Position numbers and translations under genes: made by a program. Positions 1 through 9,947 of a stretch of 64,000 bases of DNA are shown here, in pieces. Where the stretch lies: positions 1-64,000 of the forward strand of contig NZ_KV823238.1 in the NCBI RefSeq assembly GCF_001815905.1. The letters are read 5' to 3'. Origin of the DNA: Brevibacterium sp. HMSC07C04 (GTDB lineage Bacteria; Actinomycetota; Actinomycetes; Actinomycetales; Brevibacteriaceae). Each line of letters begins with the position of its first letter. Position 1 is the first letter of the stretch. A model generated the notes under the pieces. It saw only the letters and a list, made by a program, of their open reading frames with translations, did not search any database and had not been told where the DNA came from.

Positions 1-807
1 CCGCGTTCACAACCTCACGGGGAAGTACACCTAGCCGGGGTCGCCTCCGGTTTTTTCGGCGGCATGCCCGCCACCGGTGCAATTGCCCGCACCGCCGTCA
101 ACGTCCGCGCAGGAGCGCGCACCCGCCTGGCAGCTGTGGTGCACGCGCTGTTCCTTGCCGGGGTCGTCTACCTGGCCTCCGGGCTCGTCAGCCAGATCCC
201 GATGGTTGCCCTGGCCGGTGTTCTGCTGGTCACCTCGGTGAACATGGTCGATTATCACAACGTCGGCAGAATCCTTCGCACCAGCAGGCAGGACGCGTTC
301 ATCTTTGCGCTCACAGCACTCATCACGGTGTCCTTCGACCTGATCTTCGCGGTGCTCATCGGCATCGCGGTCACCGCCGTCTTCGCACTGCGGGCCCTGT
401 CGAAAACCGCCGCGGTCGAACACGAAGAGATCCCCGAACCCCACCAGCCGGAAGACAAGCACATTGCGATCGTCCGCTTTGACGGGGCACTGTACTTCGG
501 CATCGGCGATCGCATTCTCACTGCCGTCGAGGCCATTGAGGGCATTAACGATGTTGACGTCGTCATCCTCAAACTGTCCCAATTGAGGTTTATGGACTCT
601 TCCGGCGCCCGAGTACTTGCCGAACTCATCAAGGTCTTCGGTCGGCGCAAGATCACAGTCATCGTCAAAGGCCTGCAGGCACAGCACGAGCACCTGGCGA
701 GCTCGACCGGAGTCCTGTCATCGCTTGCCGAAGATGACTACGTCATAGCCTCACTGCCAGACGCAGTTGCCCAGGCCCGCGAAATCGTCGCGGCGAAGCG
801 TGGCTGA
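1..807 (+). CDS. SulP family anion permease with STAS domain (5'-truncated)
   Basis: The reading frame is open from base 1, so the gene begins outside the window; the ATG at 64 is an internal methionine, not the start. The visible 5' part reads GGMPATGAIART, a conserved stretch of SulP (SLC26-like) transporters, followed by two or three hydrophobic segments. The C-terminal half (from about base 430) is a cytoplasmic STAS domain with a typical DSSGARVLAEL segment near base 597. The family carries sulfate, bicarbonate or dicarboxylates across the cytoplasmic membrane; the substrate cannot be read from this fragment. Most of the transmembrane core is missing. Confidence 0.88.
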   Translation, partial: PRSQPHGEVHLAGVASGFFGGMPATGAIARTAVNVRAGARTRLAAVVHALFLAGVVYLASGLVSQIPMVALAGVLLVTSVNMVDYHNVGRILRTSRQDAFIFALTALITVSFDLIFAVLIGIAVTAVFALRALSKTAAVEHEEIPEPHQPEDKHIAIVRFDGALYFGIGDRILTAVEAIEGINDVDVVILKLSQLRFMDSSGARVLAELIKVFGRRKITVIVKGLQAQHEHLASSTGVLSSLAEDDYVIASLPDAVAQAREIVAAKRG

Positions 808-920
808 CTTTCAGCACCGAAGCTATATTGAGACAACTGGATCTCGGCGGCGAAGGAATGCCGGGACCGCTGGGAAGCGCGGAATCGGGGCATGGCCCCC
901 GGCGCGGAAAGGAAAATACA

Positions 921-1778
921 ATGCGTGATTCGAGCGGAGAACGCGGCAGTGCCCTGTGGCTTGCGGCAGGCGCCCTGTTTGTCATCGCGGCATGCATCAA
1001 CGGATTCAGTGACGGGCTCCTCGACGTCCTCCCGTACACGTATGCGCTCATCGGAACCGCCGTTTTCGCAGCGGCAGGCATCCTCGTGGTCCTAGCTGCA
1101 CCCGGAGAGCAAATCGGAATCTTCCTGCGAAACAACCGTATGGTCATGTATTTGGGACTGCCCCCGATTGTCTGCAGCATCCTCGTGCTGCTTGAAGCGA
1201 ACATGGTCAGTCCTCCGATGGAGGAAACTCCGGGCTACCTCATGCTGTTCGCCCTGCCCGAGCTCATTGTGGTGGCAGCGATCTGCCTGGCATCAGCTTC
1301 TCCCCCAGACGTGTCTGCCGCCGCCACCGACAGTGCCGCGACCGACAGTCCGCTGACCGTCGACACCGAGCAAAGATCGCCCGCCTCGACGTGGATCATG
1401 TGCGCGGTCCTCTATGCTGCAGTGCTTGCCGTGAGCGTCGGCGGGACCTTCCTCGAAGGAATGCTCGCCAACAATGTGGCTTTCCCGGCTTCCCGGATTC
1501 TAGTGCTGTTGCTTCTGACCGGGGCGCTCACGTGCGCCCTGCGCGCTGATGCACTGATCAGCTTGGCGCAGCAGCAGAAACTGTTTGTCCCGCTGATGGT
1601 GCTGTCAATGCCGACGCTCATGGCGGTCTTCTCCCTGGCCATTACAAACTATGGCGGCTATGGCGAGCTCTACGACTTCACCTACCTCGACGTGATCCTC
1701 GAGTTCATCGGCGCGCTCGGGCTGCTCGCGTCCATCGTCCTAGTCTCTCTCGGTGCGTGGCGCTCGAGGAAGGCGTAG
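921..1778 (+). CDS. Polytopic membrane protein of unknown function
   Basis: I chose the ATG at 921 because a purine-rich GGAAAGGAAAA lies just upstream; a longer frame from 828 would add an unlikely polar leader. The 285-residue product has about eight hydrophobic segments separated by short loops, with one longer polar Ala/Thr/Ser/Asp-rich loop in the middle (about bases 1306-1385). I recognise no family motif and assign no function. Its 3' end overlaps the 3' end of the convergent ramB-like gene by 97 bp. Confidence 0.6.
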   Translation: MRDSSGERGSALWLAAGALFVIAACINGFSDGLLDVLPYTYALIGTAVFAAAGILVVLAAPGEQIGIFLRNNRMVMYLGLPPIVCSILVLLEANMVSPPMEETPGYLMLFALPELIVVAAICLASASPPDVSAAATDSAATDSPLTVDTEQRSPASTWIMCAVLYAAVLAVSVGGTFLEGMLANNVAFPASRILVLLLLTGALTCALRADALISLAQQQKLFVPLMVLSMPTLMAVFSLAITNYGGYGELYDFTYLDVILEFIGALGLLASIVLVSLGAWRSRKA

Positions 1779-3250
1779 ACCTCGGTGCGGTCAACACCGG
1801 GGAACACCCCCGGTGGGACCGCGGCAAGGAGTGATGCGTGGGTGCGGGCGGACGGCCACGAGGCGTCTTCCCACTTGGCACTGAGCTCTTGCGGCGGCTG
1901 CGAACAGCAGCTGGGGTCCGGGCACTTCGATGTTGACCGGTGCGGGGTTCCCTGGCCCGTGAACCACTTCACGTGGGCGAAGGGCACACCGACACTGATG
2001 GAGAACTCCCCGCCGGGCAGCACCCGAGCTGTGCACCAGAAGGTCCCTTCCGGGGTGTCCGTGTACTGGAAGTACGGGCTGAACCGGTCTTCAACCCGGT
2101 ACACGGCACGCGATGTGAATCGCTTGCACGCAAACTGCCCTTCCACAGAGCCCAGGGGATCCTGGGGGAAGGGCAGTCCGTCATTGGAGTACGCCTTGTG
2201 AATGGTTCCCGTCTTGGCGACCTTCATGAAGTGCACCGGCAGGTCGAGGTGCCGGGTGGCGAGGTTCGTGAACCTGTGCGCGGCCGTTTCGTAGGACACC
2301 GAGAAACGGTCGCGCAGCTCCTCAATAGAAATACTCCGGTTTTTCTTGTCGTTCTGCAGCTGTTCGACAGCAGATTTTTCCGGCACGAGCAGAGCTGCGG
2401 CCAGATAGTTGACTTCTACGCGCTGGCGGAGGAAATCCTGGAAGCTTTTCGGCGGAGTGTGGCCGAGCACGTGTGAGGCCAGGGCCGTGAGCACGTGAGA
2501 GCGCGGATCGCCCAGTGCCTGTGAATCGTTCGACAGGTACAGCCGCTTATTGCGCGTATCCGATACCGAGCGCGTGGAGTCCGGAAGGTCCGGCACGTAG
2601 TGCAGGGAATAGCCCAGGTGGTTGGCGATTGCGGCTGTCTGTGCCTGTGACAGGGGGCCGTCGCCCGACCCAATGGCGCTAAGCAGCTGTGCCGCTGCAG
2701 CTTCGATGTCCGGGAAGTAGTTGTCCTGGGCGCGCATTTCTTCGCGCAGCACTCGGTTGGCCCGGCGCGCCTCCTCCGGTGTTGCGGCCCGCTGTTCAAG
2801 GACTGTCGCCAGGGCCCGCTGCAGTGAGGCAATCGCCTGGAGTTCGTCATTGCCCAATGACTTCGCTCGGACCGTCGGCAGGCCCAGGACGGAGTACAGC
2901 GAAGAGTTCTGGCGGCGCTCAACTTCGAGTTCCAGCGCAGCACGCGGATCGGCCGGGGTGGGGTTGAGGAGGTCGTCAACCGAAACGTCCAGCGCATTTG
3001 CCAGTGCCCCGAGCATGTCGAGGCTGGGCGCTCGCTTGCCGGTTTCAAAGGCGGAGATCTGCGATGCCGCCCGGCTCACGAGCGCACCCAGTTCCGCCAT
3101 GGTCATCCCGGCCCGTCTGCGGTAGTGGCGCAGGTTCAGGCCAATCGACAGGGCATCTGCTTCCGCCTGATGCGCGCCTGCTTGAGAGCCTGCCGCAGGC
3201 GGTTTATGAGCGTTCGAGGGAGGAAAGCTGCTGTGATGTGGGCTCGTCAT
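1682..3250 (-). CDS. ramB: RamB/ScfR-type XRE regulator of acetate and glyoxylate metabolism
   Basis: The 522-residue protein has an N-terminal XRE helix-turn-helix (about residues 36-92), a central ImmA/IrrE-like region and a C-terminal short-chain fatty acyl regulator domain with a CPDPSC motif. The peptidase-like motif reads HVLGH instead of HExxH, so proteolytic activity is not expected. In corynebacteria RamB controls aceA and aceB; here the gene is divergent from aceA, which fits. The start is supported by a CATAAT hexamer (3257-3262, minus strand) six bases before the ATG, suggesting a leaderless mRNA. The C-terminus runs on about 25 residues past the usual YAFLERHA ending and overlaps the neighbouring membrane gene. 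Confidence 0.85.
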   Translation of the reverse strand: MTSPHHSSFPPSNAHKPPAAGSQAGAHQAEADALSIGLNLRHYRRRAGMTMAELGALVSRAASQISAFETGKRAPSLDMLGALANALDVSVDDLLNPTPADPRAALELEVERRQNSSLYSVLGLPTVRAKSLGNDELQAIASLQRALATVLEQRAATPEEARRANRVLREEMRAQDNYFPDIEAAAAQLLSAIGSGDGPLSQAQTAAIANHLGYSLHYVPDLPDSTRSVSDTRNKRLYLSNDSQALGDPRSHVLTALASHVLGHTPPKSFQDFLRQRVEVNYLAAALLVPEKSAVEQLQNDKKNRSISIEELRDRFSVSYETAAHRFTNLATRHLDLPVHFMKVAKTGTIHKAYSNDGLPFPQDPLGSVEGQFACKRFTSRAVYRVEDRFSPYFQYTDTPEGTFWCTARVLPGGEFSISVGVPFAHVKWFTGQGTPHRSTSKCPDPSCCSQPPQELSAKWEDASWPSARTHASLLAAVPPGVFPGVDRTEVYAFLERHAPRETRTMDASSPSAPMNSRITSR

Positions 3251-3285
3251 GGGGCAATTATGGCACTCGCATCAGCAGAAGCGCG

Positions 3286-3325
3286 AAAATTCTGCAGAGC
3301 AGAAAAACGGAGAAAATTCTTCTGA
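3286..3325. promoter_or_regulatory. Direct repeat, candidate RamB operator between ramB and aceA
   Basis: Two copies of AAAATTCTKCWGA begin at 3286 and 3313, 27 bp apart, in an AT-rich patch of the ramB-aceA intergenic region. The first contains AAATTCTGCAGA, which matches 9 of 12 positions of the corynebacterial RamB core AAACTTTGCAAA as I recall it. The role as a RamB operator is inferred. Confidence 0.35.
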
Positions 3326-3451
3326 AAAACTCTTTTGGAGGCGTGCGTCACAGAGAAAGATAGAACCCAACACCGGAACCCGGCAGCGCATAGCCTTCCA
3401 GCAATCGCTTCCTCCGGTGCAACGGCTCAAACGGCTCACAAAGGAGAAACC

Positions 3452-4726
3452 ATGACTGACCTGCACAACGCTTCGGCAATCCAGAAGGACTGGGACGAAA
3501 ACCCCCGCTGGAAGGGCATCGACCGCGACTACACCGCGGAAGACGTCGTCAAGCTCCGCGGCTCGCTCATCGAAGAGCACACTCTTGCCCGTCACGGTGC
3601 CGAACGCCTGTGGGAACTGGTCAACACCGAAGACTTCGTCAACGCCCTCGGCGCGCTGACCGGCAACCAGGCCGTTCAGCAGGTCAAGGCCGGGCTCAAG
3701 GCCATCTACCTGTCCGGTTGGCAGGTGGCGGCAGACGCGAACCTCGCCGGTCAGACCTACCCCGACCAGTCGGTGTACCCGGCCAACTCGGTTCCCGCTG
3801 TTGTGCGCCGCATCAACAACGCCCTCATGCGCGCCGACCAGATCGAAGTCGCCGACGGCAAGAAGACCGTCGATGACTGGTTCGCCCCGATCGTGGCTGA
3901 CGCAGAAGCAGGCTTCGGCGGCACCCTCAACGTGTACGAACTCATGCGCGGCATGATCAACGCCGGTGCTGCCGGTGTCCACTGGGAAGACCAGCTGGGC
4001 TCGGAGAAGAAGTGTGGCCACCTGGGCGGCAAGGTGCTCATCCCGACCGCGCAGCACATCCGCACCCTCAACACGGCCCGCCTGGCAGCCGATGTCGAGA
4101 ACGTCCCGTCGCTAATCATCGCCCGCACCGACGCCGAGGCTGCAACGCTCATCACCTCGGATGTCGATGAGCGCGACCAGCCCTACATCACGGGTGAGCG
4201 CACCGCGGAGGGCTTCTACCGGGTCAAGAACGGCATCGAGCCCTGCATTGCCCGCGCCAAGGCATTCGCCCCGTACGCCGACATGATCTGGATGGAGACC
4301 TCGACGCCAGACCTCGAAGTCGCCAAGCAGTTCGCCGAAGCGGTCAAGGCCGAATACCCCGACCAGCTGCTGTCCTACAACTGCTCGCCGTCGTTCAACT
4401 GGAAGAAGCACCTGGACGACGACACGATCGCCAAGTTCCAGCGCGAACTGGGCGCTATGGGCTACAAGTTCCAGTTCATCACCCTGGCTGGCTTCCACGC
4501 GCTCAACTACTCCATGTTTGATCTGGCTCACGGCTACGCCCGCGAACAGATGAAGGCCTACGTCGACCTGCAGGAACGTGAATTCGGTTCGGAAGACCGC
4601 GGCTACACCGCAACCCGCCACCAGCGCGAGGTCGGTGTGGACTACTTCGACCAGGTTGCCAACATCATCAACCCGCAGTCCTCGACGACCGCAATGAAGG
4701 GCTCCACCGAGTCCGCCCAGTTCTGA
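3452..4726 (+). CDS. aceA: Isocitrate lyase
   Basis: This enzyme cleaves isocitrate to succinate and glyoxylate, the first step of the glyoxylate shunt needed for growth on acetate and fatty acids. The start is the ATG at 3452 behind AAGGAG; the longer open frame upstream is untranslated leader. The 424-residue length is typical of the bacterial enzyme. The catalytic signature KKCGHLGGK is present with the nucleophile at Cys188, and the Mg-binding and substrate-loop regions look intact. The divergent ramB-like gene and the following malate synthase homologue define a glyoxylate locus. Confidence 0.97.
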   Translation: MTDLHNASAIQKDWDENPRWKGIDRDYTAEDVVKLRGSLIEEHTLARHGAERLWELVNTEDFVNALGALTGNQAVQQVKAGLKAIYLSGWQVAADANLAGQTYPDQSVYPANSVPAVVRRINNALMRADQIEVADGKKTVDDWFAPIVADAEAGFGGTLNVYELMRGMINAGAAGVHWEDQLGSEKKCGHLGGKVLIPTAQHIRTLNTARLAADVENVPSLIIARTDAEAATLITSDVDERDQPYITGERTAEGFYRVKNGIEPCIARAKAFAPYADMIWMETSTPDLEVAKQFAEAVKAEYPDQLLSYNCSPSFNWKKHLDDDTIAKFQRELGAMGYKFQFITLAGFHALNYSMFDLAHGYAREQMKAYVDLQEREFGSEDRGYTATRHQREVGVDYFDQVANIINPQSSTTAMKGSTESAQF

Positions 4727-4807
4727 CCAAAGAGTCAGAAGAACCCAGAGCACGTCGGCTCTGGCCGTCAAGTCGGAGCCGACGTCAACCCAGAAAAGGA
4801 AAACACC

Positions 4808-6424
4808 GTGTCTCGCATGATTGTCCGCGGAACCCAGCAGCCCGAGTTCGGCAGAGTGCTCTCCACTTCCGCGCTTGAGTTCGCTGCGGCTCTGCACAGC
4901 GAGTTCGAGACCGAACTGCGCACAGTGCTGCACAGTCGGCAGGTCTCCCGTTCTGGTTCGGACGTGGGCCGCCTGCCGGCTTCGGGGCAGTCCGCCGAAG
5001 CCGAGCGCACGATGCCGGGCTTCCGCGTTGTCGGTGCTGGTCAGGACGTCTGTTCCTCCGCAGACTCCGCGACTGGCACTGCCGACGCGGGAAGCCCGCA
5101 CGCGGTCGGCACCGCGGATGGCACCAGCAACACCGCGGGGTTTGTCGAGGTGGTTGCTCCTGCTCTGGGTCAGCAGATTTCCGACGCTCTGCGTTCGGGA
5201 GCACAGCTGTGGGTGGCTGACTTCCACACCGGGTTGAGCCACCGGTGGAAGAACGTCGTCATCGCTCAGCAGAACCTGAGGGCCGTTGTGCGGGGAGAGG
5301 CTTTTGCGCTCGATCCGCACAACGGTCACCGGGTCAGCATCCGCACTCGGCACATGCCGTTGGTGAGCATCCGTCCGCGTGACCTTCACGCCCGCGAAGC
5401 CGACCTGGTGTGGGAATCCGACTCCGGGCGGCGGGTGCGCTCGGTTGCCGGTCTTGTCGACTTCGGCCTGTTCTTCTTCCACAATGCGGCCGGTCTGCAC
5501 AAGCGCGGTGAGCACCTGCGGGTACACCTGCCGGGCATTGAAACAGCAGCTGAGGCCGCCTTGTGGAACAGCGTCTTCGCTTTCGCGGAAGACCGCATGG
5601 GGTTTGAACGCGGTTTTATCCGCGCGACCGTCCAGGTGGACACCTTCGGCGGTGCTTCCTTCCTTGAGGACATTCTGTTCGCCCTGCGGGAGCACTGCGA
5701 AACCGTCACCACGGGTGTGCGCGCCTACATGTCTTCGCTCATCTCCGCTGCTCGCGACTACTCGGACATTTCGTTCGACGACTGGACGACGCTCGACTTC
5801 GACGAACCCTCCGTGACCGCACTGCTTGACCGCGCGGCGGCACTGAGCGCTGAGCACGGTGCCCTGTTCAGCGCCGAGTTCGATTCCACGCGGCCGGAGA
5901 TGACGCGCATCCGCGTGGGCGAACCCGCCCTGGTTGACGATGCCCGCGAACTGCTGGAGACCACACGCGAACTGGTGGACGCCGGCACCACCAGGTCGAC
6001 TGCCGACCCGGGCCGCCGCGCCCTCATTGTGGGCGCACGCACCCCGAACATCAGCATCGACGATGTTCACGCCAACATCCGCCGTGTGCTCGGCTACACC
6101 GACACCTACCTGTCGGGGCTGGGGGAGTACCGCGAAGACGGTCGGATGATCGGCACCGCCGCGGCGGAACTGTCGCACAGCCAGCTGTGGCAGTGGCTGC
6201 GCAACAGCGTGGAGCTCACCGACGGCCGCACTTTCGACACCGCTGTGTTCACGCGTGCTGTCGCAGAAGAACTCGCGATTGTGCCGCTGCACGCCGCCGA
6301 CTACTTCCACGAAATCGCCGACATGCTGCGCGAAACCGTTGACCACCCCGACTTCACGGAGTCTTTCGTTCGGCTGGCCTACGACCGCTTCCTCGTAGAG
6401 CGAGCCGCACGTCGGGCCTCGTGA
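4808..6424 (+). CDS. Malate synthase A homologue lacking catalytic acidic residues
   Basis: It starts with GTG behind AAAAGGA, 81 bp after aceA, and is 538 residues long, close to malate synthase A (about 530). Family landmarks can be followed: IRPRDLHA (residues 188-195) for the substrate-arginine loop, an ED/FFFHN segment (222-226), EDILFALREH (287-296) and LSHSQLWQWL (455-464). However, the usual DFED becomes DFHT (138-141), the metal-ligand Glu of ETLPA is Asp278, the Asp of CGRWDY is Ala306, and the catalytic Asp of EDAATAEIS is Gly449. The MGGMAA and DGTWVAHP regions are not recognisable. Residues 48-110 are a low-complexity Ser/Gly/Ala-rich insert. It is probably a non-catalytic or repurposed paralogue. 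Confidence 0.75.
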   Translation: MSRMIVRGTQQPEFGRVLSTSALEFAAALHSEFETELRTVLHSRQVSRSGSDVGRLPASGQSAEAERTMPGFRVVGAGQDVCSSADSATGTADAGSPHAVGTADGTSNTAGFVEVVAPALGQQISDALRSGAQLWVADFHTGLSHRWKNVVIAQQNLRAVVRGEAFALDPHNGHRVSIRTRHMPLVSIRPRDLHAREADLVWESDSGRRVRSVAGLVDFGLFFFHNAAGLHKRGEHLRVHLPGIETAAEAALWNSVFAFAEDRMGFERGFIRATVQVDTFGGASFLEDILFALREHCETVTTGVRAYMSSLISAARDYSDISFDDWTTLDFDEPSVTALLDRAAALSAEHGALFSAEFDSTRPEMTRIRVGEPALVDDARELLETTRELVDAGTTRSTADPGRRALIVGARTPNISIDDVHANIRRVLGYTDTYLSGLGEYREDGRMIGTAAAELSHSQLWQWLRNSVELTDGRTFDTAVFTRAVAEELAIVPLHAADYFHEIADMLRETVDHPDFTESFVRLAYDRFLVERAARRAS

Positions 6425-6479
6425 TCCGGTTCCCGCACACGGAACTGAAGCACACACAAAGCGCACACAGAAAAACTGG

Positions 6480-6510
6480 CGAGGTGCCGCTCCTGGTGAG
6501 CGGCACCTCG
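6480..6510. terminator. Bidirectional hairpin terminator between aceB-like gene and purB
   Basis: A 13-bp perfect stem (CGAGGTGCCGCTC, 6480-6492, with its complement 6498-6510) closes a 5-nt loop between two convergent genes. An A-rich run precedes it and GTCAGTTTCT follows. Its arms share CGAGGTGCCG/CGGCACCTCG with the hairpin at 60798-60833. Confidence 0.75.
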
Positions 6511-6550
6511 TCAGTTTCTGCTCGGGTCAGCAGGGGTGTGGGTGGAACGG

Positions 6551-7984
6551 TCAGCCGTTCTTCAGTGCACTCCAGCGTTCGGCGTGGTCGGCGGCAAGCT
6601 GGCGGGCCCGGCCGATATACGTCTGGGGGCGCAGCTCTTTCAGGCGCTTGGCGTCGTCTTCCGGCAGGCCCAGGCCCTCAGTGAATTCCTGCAGCTCCGC
6701 CTGGCCGATCCGGTGGCCGCGCGTGAGGTCCTTGAGCTTTTCGTAGGGGTTGTCCATGCCGGGAACGCCGCGCAGATAGGCCGCGCGCATGACCGACTGG
6801 ACGGCCTCGCCGAGCACTTCCCAGTTGCCTTCGAGGTCAGCGTCGAGGGCGTCGCGGTTGATGTCGAGCATTTTCAGGCCCTTGACTAGGTTGTTCATCG
6901 CCAGAATCGAGTGGCCGAACGCCACGCCGATGTTGCGCTGCATTGTCGAGTCCGTCAGGTCGCGCTGCAGGCGGCTGGTGACAAGCGTGTCGGCAAGGGT
7001 GTTCAGCAGAGCGCACGACACTTCGAGGTTCGCTTCGGCATTTTCAAAGCGGATGGGGTTGACCTTGTGCGGCATGGTCGAAGAGCCGGTGGCGCCCTCA
7101 ACGGGGATCTGCTTGAAGTAGTTCATCGAAATGTAGGTCCAGAAGTCCGTCGCCAGGTTGTGGGCGATCCGGTTGAACCTGTCGATGTCGGAGTACAGCT
7201 CCGCCTGGAAGTCATGCGATTCGATCTGCGTGGTCAGTGGGTTGAACGTCAGCCCCAGACGGTCTTCCACAAAGCTGCGGGCAATCTCCGGCCAGTCAGC
7301 ACCGGGAACCGCGACAGAGTGGGCGGCGTAGGTGCCGGTCGCACCGTTGATCTTGCCCAGGTAGACGGTGTCTTTGATCCGCTTGAACTGGCGGGCCAGA
7401 CGGTGCGCGGTCACCGCGATTTCCTTGCCCATGGTGGTCGGCGTGGCCGGCTGACCGTGCGTGTGGGCGAGCATGGGAACCTCGGCGAGCTCCTGGGCCA
7501 TGGCCGTCAGCTGATCGATGAGCGCTTCGGCCCGCGGCAGCCACTGGTTTTCAACCGCGCCCTTGAGCCCCAGGGCGTAGGACAGGTTGTTGATGTCTTC
7601 GGACGTGCAGCAGAAGTGCACGAACTCGCGCAGGTCATCCCCGCCGAGCTCAGCCAGGCGGTCCTTGATGACGTACTCGACGGCCTTGACATCGTGCACC
7701 GTGACCTTCTCAATGTCTTTGAGCTTGGCAATAGTGGCAGCGTCAAAGTCCTCGACCAGCCCGCGCAGGCCCGCCTTCTCTTCTTCTGTCACAGTGCGCA
7801 CTCCGTCGACCACACCGTTTTCAGACAGGTGGATCAGCCACTCCACTTCCACGTGGATGCGGTCGCGATTGAGTGCGGCCTCAGACAGGTAGTCGACCAG
7901 GCCCGCCGCATCGGCACGGTAGCGGCCATCGAGCGGGCTCAGGGCAATAGCGGGATCAAGATCAGCCAAAGTCACGCGAGTCAT
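6551..7984 (-). CDS. purB: Adenylosuccinate lyase
   Basis: PurB removes fumarate from SAICAR and from adenylosuccinate in purine synthesis. The protein is 477 residues from the ATG at 7984 (MTRVTLADLDP); the longer open frame upstream lies within recQ and is rejected. The fumarase-superfamily signature is seen as SSTMPHKVNP, and the active-site segment TSEDINNLSYAL is present. It follows recQ by only 7 bp, so the two are probably cotranscribed. Confidence 0.95.
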   Translation of the reverse strand: MTRVTLADLDPAIALSPLDGRYRADAAGLVDYLSEAALNRDRIHVEVEWLIHLSENGVVDGVRTVTEEEKAGLRGLVEDFDAATIAKLKDIEKVTVHDVKAVEYVIKDRLAELGGDDLREFVHFCCTSEDINNLSYALGLKGAVENQWLPRAEALIDQLTAMAQELAEVPMLAHTHGQPATPTTMGKEIAVTAHRLARQFKRIKDTVYLGKINGATGTYAAHSVAVPGADWPEIARSFVEDRLGLTFNPLTTQIESHDFQAELYSDIDRFNRIAHNLATDFWTYISMNYFKQIPVEGATGSSTMPHKVNPIRFENAEANLEVSCALLNTLADTLVTSRLQRDLTDSTMQRNIGVAFGHSILAMNNLVKGLKMLDINRDALDADLEGNWEVLGEAVQSVMRAAYLRGVPGMDNPYEKLKDLTRGHRIGQAELQEFTEGLGLPEDDAKRLKELRPQTYIGRARQLAADHAERWSALKNG

Positions 7985-7991
7985 AGGCCCA

Positions 7992-9818
7992 TCATCCCAC
8001 GTCTGCTCCGGCGACGATTTCCAGAACCTCGGCTCCATACGCCTCGAGCTTTTTGTCGCCGACCCCGCTGACCTTCCGCAGAGCAGCCGACGACTGCGGC
8101 TGGGCAATCGCAATGTGCATAAGTGCGGTATCCGGGAACACCACGTAGGCAGGCACGCCCGCGTTCGCGGCGGTGGTCTTCCGCCAGGTGCGCAGGCGGT
8201 TGAAGATCTGCTCCTGGTCTTCTGTCAGGTGGAACTTCCGCACACTTCCTGCCGAGGCGGAGCTCGTCCTGCTCTGCCTCTTCGGCTTGGCCAGTTCGAC
8301 CCTCACCTCACCGCGCAGCACCGGGTCGGCAGACGCATCGACCATGAACACGCCGTACTCGCCGACCGGCACGGTCCAACCGCGCGCCGTGGTCTGTCGG
8401 AATACCGAACGCCACTGGGCTTCGCTCAGATCGGCCCCAATGCCCCACACTGACAGGCTCCCGTGGTCAGACTCTTCCGAGCGCGGATTGTTCTTACCGC
8501 GCAGCACGTCAATGATCTGCCCCGTGCCGAAGCGCTGACCGCGCTCGCGCTCCAAGCGGATAATGGTCGACAGCAGCATCTGCACCGGCACAGTCGCATC
8601 CCACGCCTGCGGGGGATGAAGGCACGTATCGCAGTTGCCGCACGGGCCGGATTCTTCGCCGAAATACTGCAGAATCTGCTGGCGGCGGCAGCTGAGCGAC
8701 TCACACAGGGCGAGCATGGAATCCAGGTGGCGGCTTAGATTCTGCCGGTGCTGCGGCGAACCCTCCGACTGGCTGATCAGCCTGCGCTGAGCCACAACAT
8801 CGCCCAAGCCGTACACCATCCACGCGGTCGCCGGCAGGCCGTCCCGGCCGGCTCGGCCCGTCTCCTGGTAGTAGCCCTCAACGGACTTCGGAAGATCCAC
8901 GTGGGCGACAAAGCGCACATCCGGCTTGTCAATGCCCATCCCGAAGGCAATCGTGGCGACGATGACAACGCCGTCCTCACGCAGAAATCGCGCCTGGCGC
9001 GCCGAACGCTCATCCTGCGGCAGACCAGCGTGATAGGCCATCGCATCGATGCCCTGCTCACACAGATAGTCAGCAAACTGCTCCGTCGACTTGCGCGACA
9101 GACAGTAGACAATACCCGCCTCACCCGGATGTTCATCCTTGATCAGCTGCACCAGCTGACGGCGCGGAGAAGTCTTCTCCGCAATGCGGTACTGAATGTT
9201 CGGCCGATCAAAACTCGAAACAAAATGGCGCGCCTCACCCATGGCCAACCGCCGCGTCAGTTCATCATGGGCAGCCGGGGCGGCGGTTGCCGTCAGCGCG
9301 ACACGCGGCACGGCCGGAAAACGCTCGTGCAGAACCGACAAACCCAGGTAGTCAGTCCGAAAATCATGCCCCCACTGGGACACACAGTGCGCCTCATCAA
9401 TAGCAAACAGCGAAATCTGCGTCTGCTCCAACAGGCGCAGCGTCCTTTCCTGGACGAGCCTTTCAGGAGCCAAGTACAGAAGATCCAAAGCACCCGAACG
9501 CAGCTGGGCCTGCACCTCGTGAGCTTCTTCCGGGCTCAGACTCGAATTGAGGTAGGCGGCTTTGACCCCGAGCGCTTCGAGGGCGACAACCTGGTCCTCC
9601 ATGAGCGCGATGAGGGGCGAGATGACCACGCCGGTGCCGGGGCGCACCAGCGCAGGAATCTGATAGCACAGCGATTTACCGCCGCCGGTGGGCATGAGGA
9701 CTACCGCGTCGCCGCCTGTGCACAGGTGGTTGATGATCTCTTCTTGTTGGCCCCGAAACGACGAATAGCCGAAGACGGAATCGAGAACTTCGGCGGGGGT
9801 TCGCTGTGCGGCAGTCAC
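7992..9818 (-). CDS. recQ: ATP-dependent DNA helicase RecQ
   Basis: RecQ is a 3'-5' superfamily-2 helicase acting in recombination and stalled-fork repair. Visible motifs are the Walker A loop PTGGGKS, the DEAH box in [13 protein letters not shown], helicase motif VI around [10 protein letters not shown], the RecQ zinc cysteines CGNCDTC, and a C-terminal HRDC domain ending in [17 protein letters not shown] at 9824 begins the longest frame, but TAGGGT (9825-9830, minus strand) lies exactly six bases before the second GTG at 9818, so I prefer a leaderless start there (608 residues). It heads a two-gene unit with purB. Confidence 0.93.
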   Translation of the reverse strand: MTAAQRTPAEVLDSVFGYSSFRGQQEEIINHLCTGGDAVVLMPTGGGKSLCYQIPALVRPGTGVVISPLIALMEDQVVALEALGVKAAYLNSSLSPEEAHEVQAQLRSGALDLLYLAPERLVQERTLRLLEQTQISLFAIDEAHCVSQWGHDFRTDYLGLSVLHERFPAVPRVALTATAAPAAHDELTRRLAMGEARHFVSSFDRPNIQYRIAEKTSPRRQLVQLIKDEHPGEAGIVYCLSRKSTEQFADYLCEQGIDAMAYHAGLPQDERSARQARFLREDGVVIVATIAFGMGIDKPDVRFVAHVDLPKSVEGYYQETGRAGRDGLPATAWMVYGLGDVVAQRRLISQSEGSPQHRQNLSRHLDSMLALCESLSCRRQQILQYFGEESGPCGNCDTCLHPPQAWDATVPVQMLLSTIIRLERERGQRFGTGQIIDVLRGKNNPRSEESDHGSLSVWGIGADLSEAQWRSVFRQTTARGWTVPVGEYGVFMVDASADPVLRGEVRVELAKPKRQSRTSSASAGSVRKFHLTEDQEQIFNRLRTWRKTTAANAGVPAYVVFPDTALMHIAIAQPQSSAALRKVSGVGDKKLEAYGAEVLEIVAGADVG

Positions 9819-9947
9819 GGGCACACCCTATCCGTGTCCATGCAGTGTGCGCCGCTGAGTATCGGCTGACTGTGGATAACTGCACGTGTGTCCACAGGCT
9901 TCGGTCCACCCTGGCCGGCGTGGGCAGGCCGCGCTGAGGATCGGGCC

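Noticed and set aside
4112-6466. A long minus-strand open frame of 784 codons opposite aceA and the malate synthase homologue
   Set aside because: Its product has no recognisable motif and is rich in Val, Gly, Arg and His as expected from reverse-frame reading of high-GC coding DNA; both plus-strand genes are well supported.
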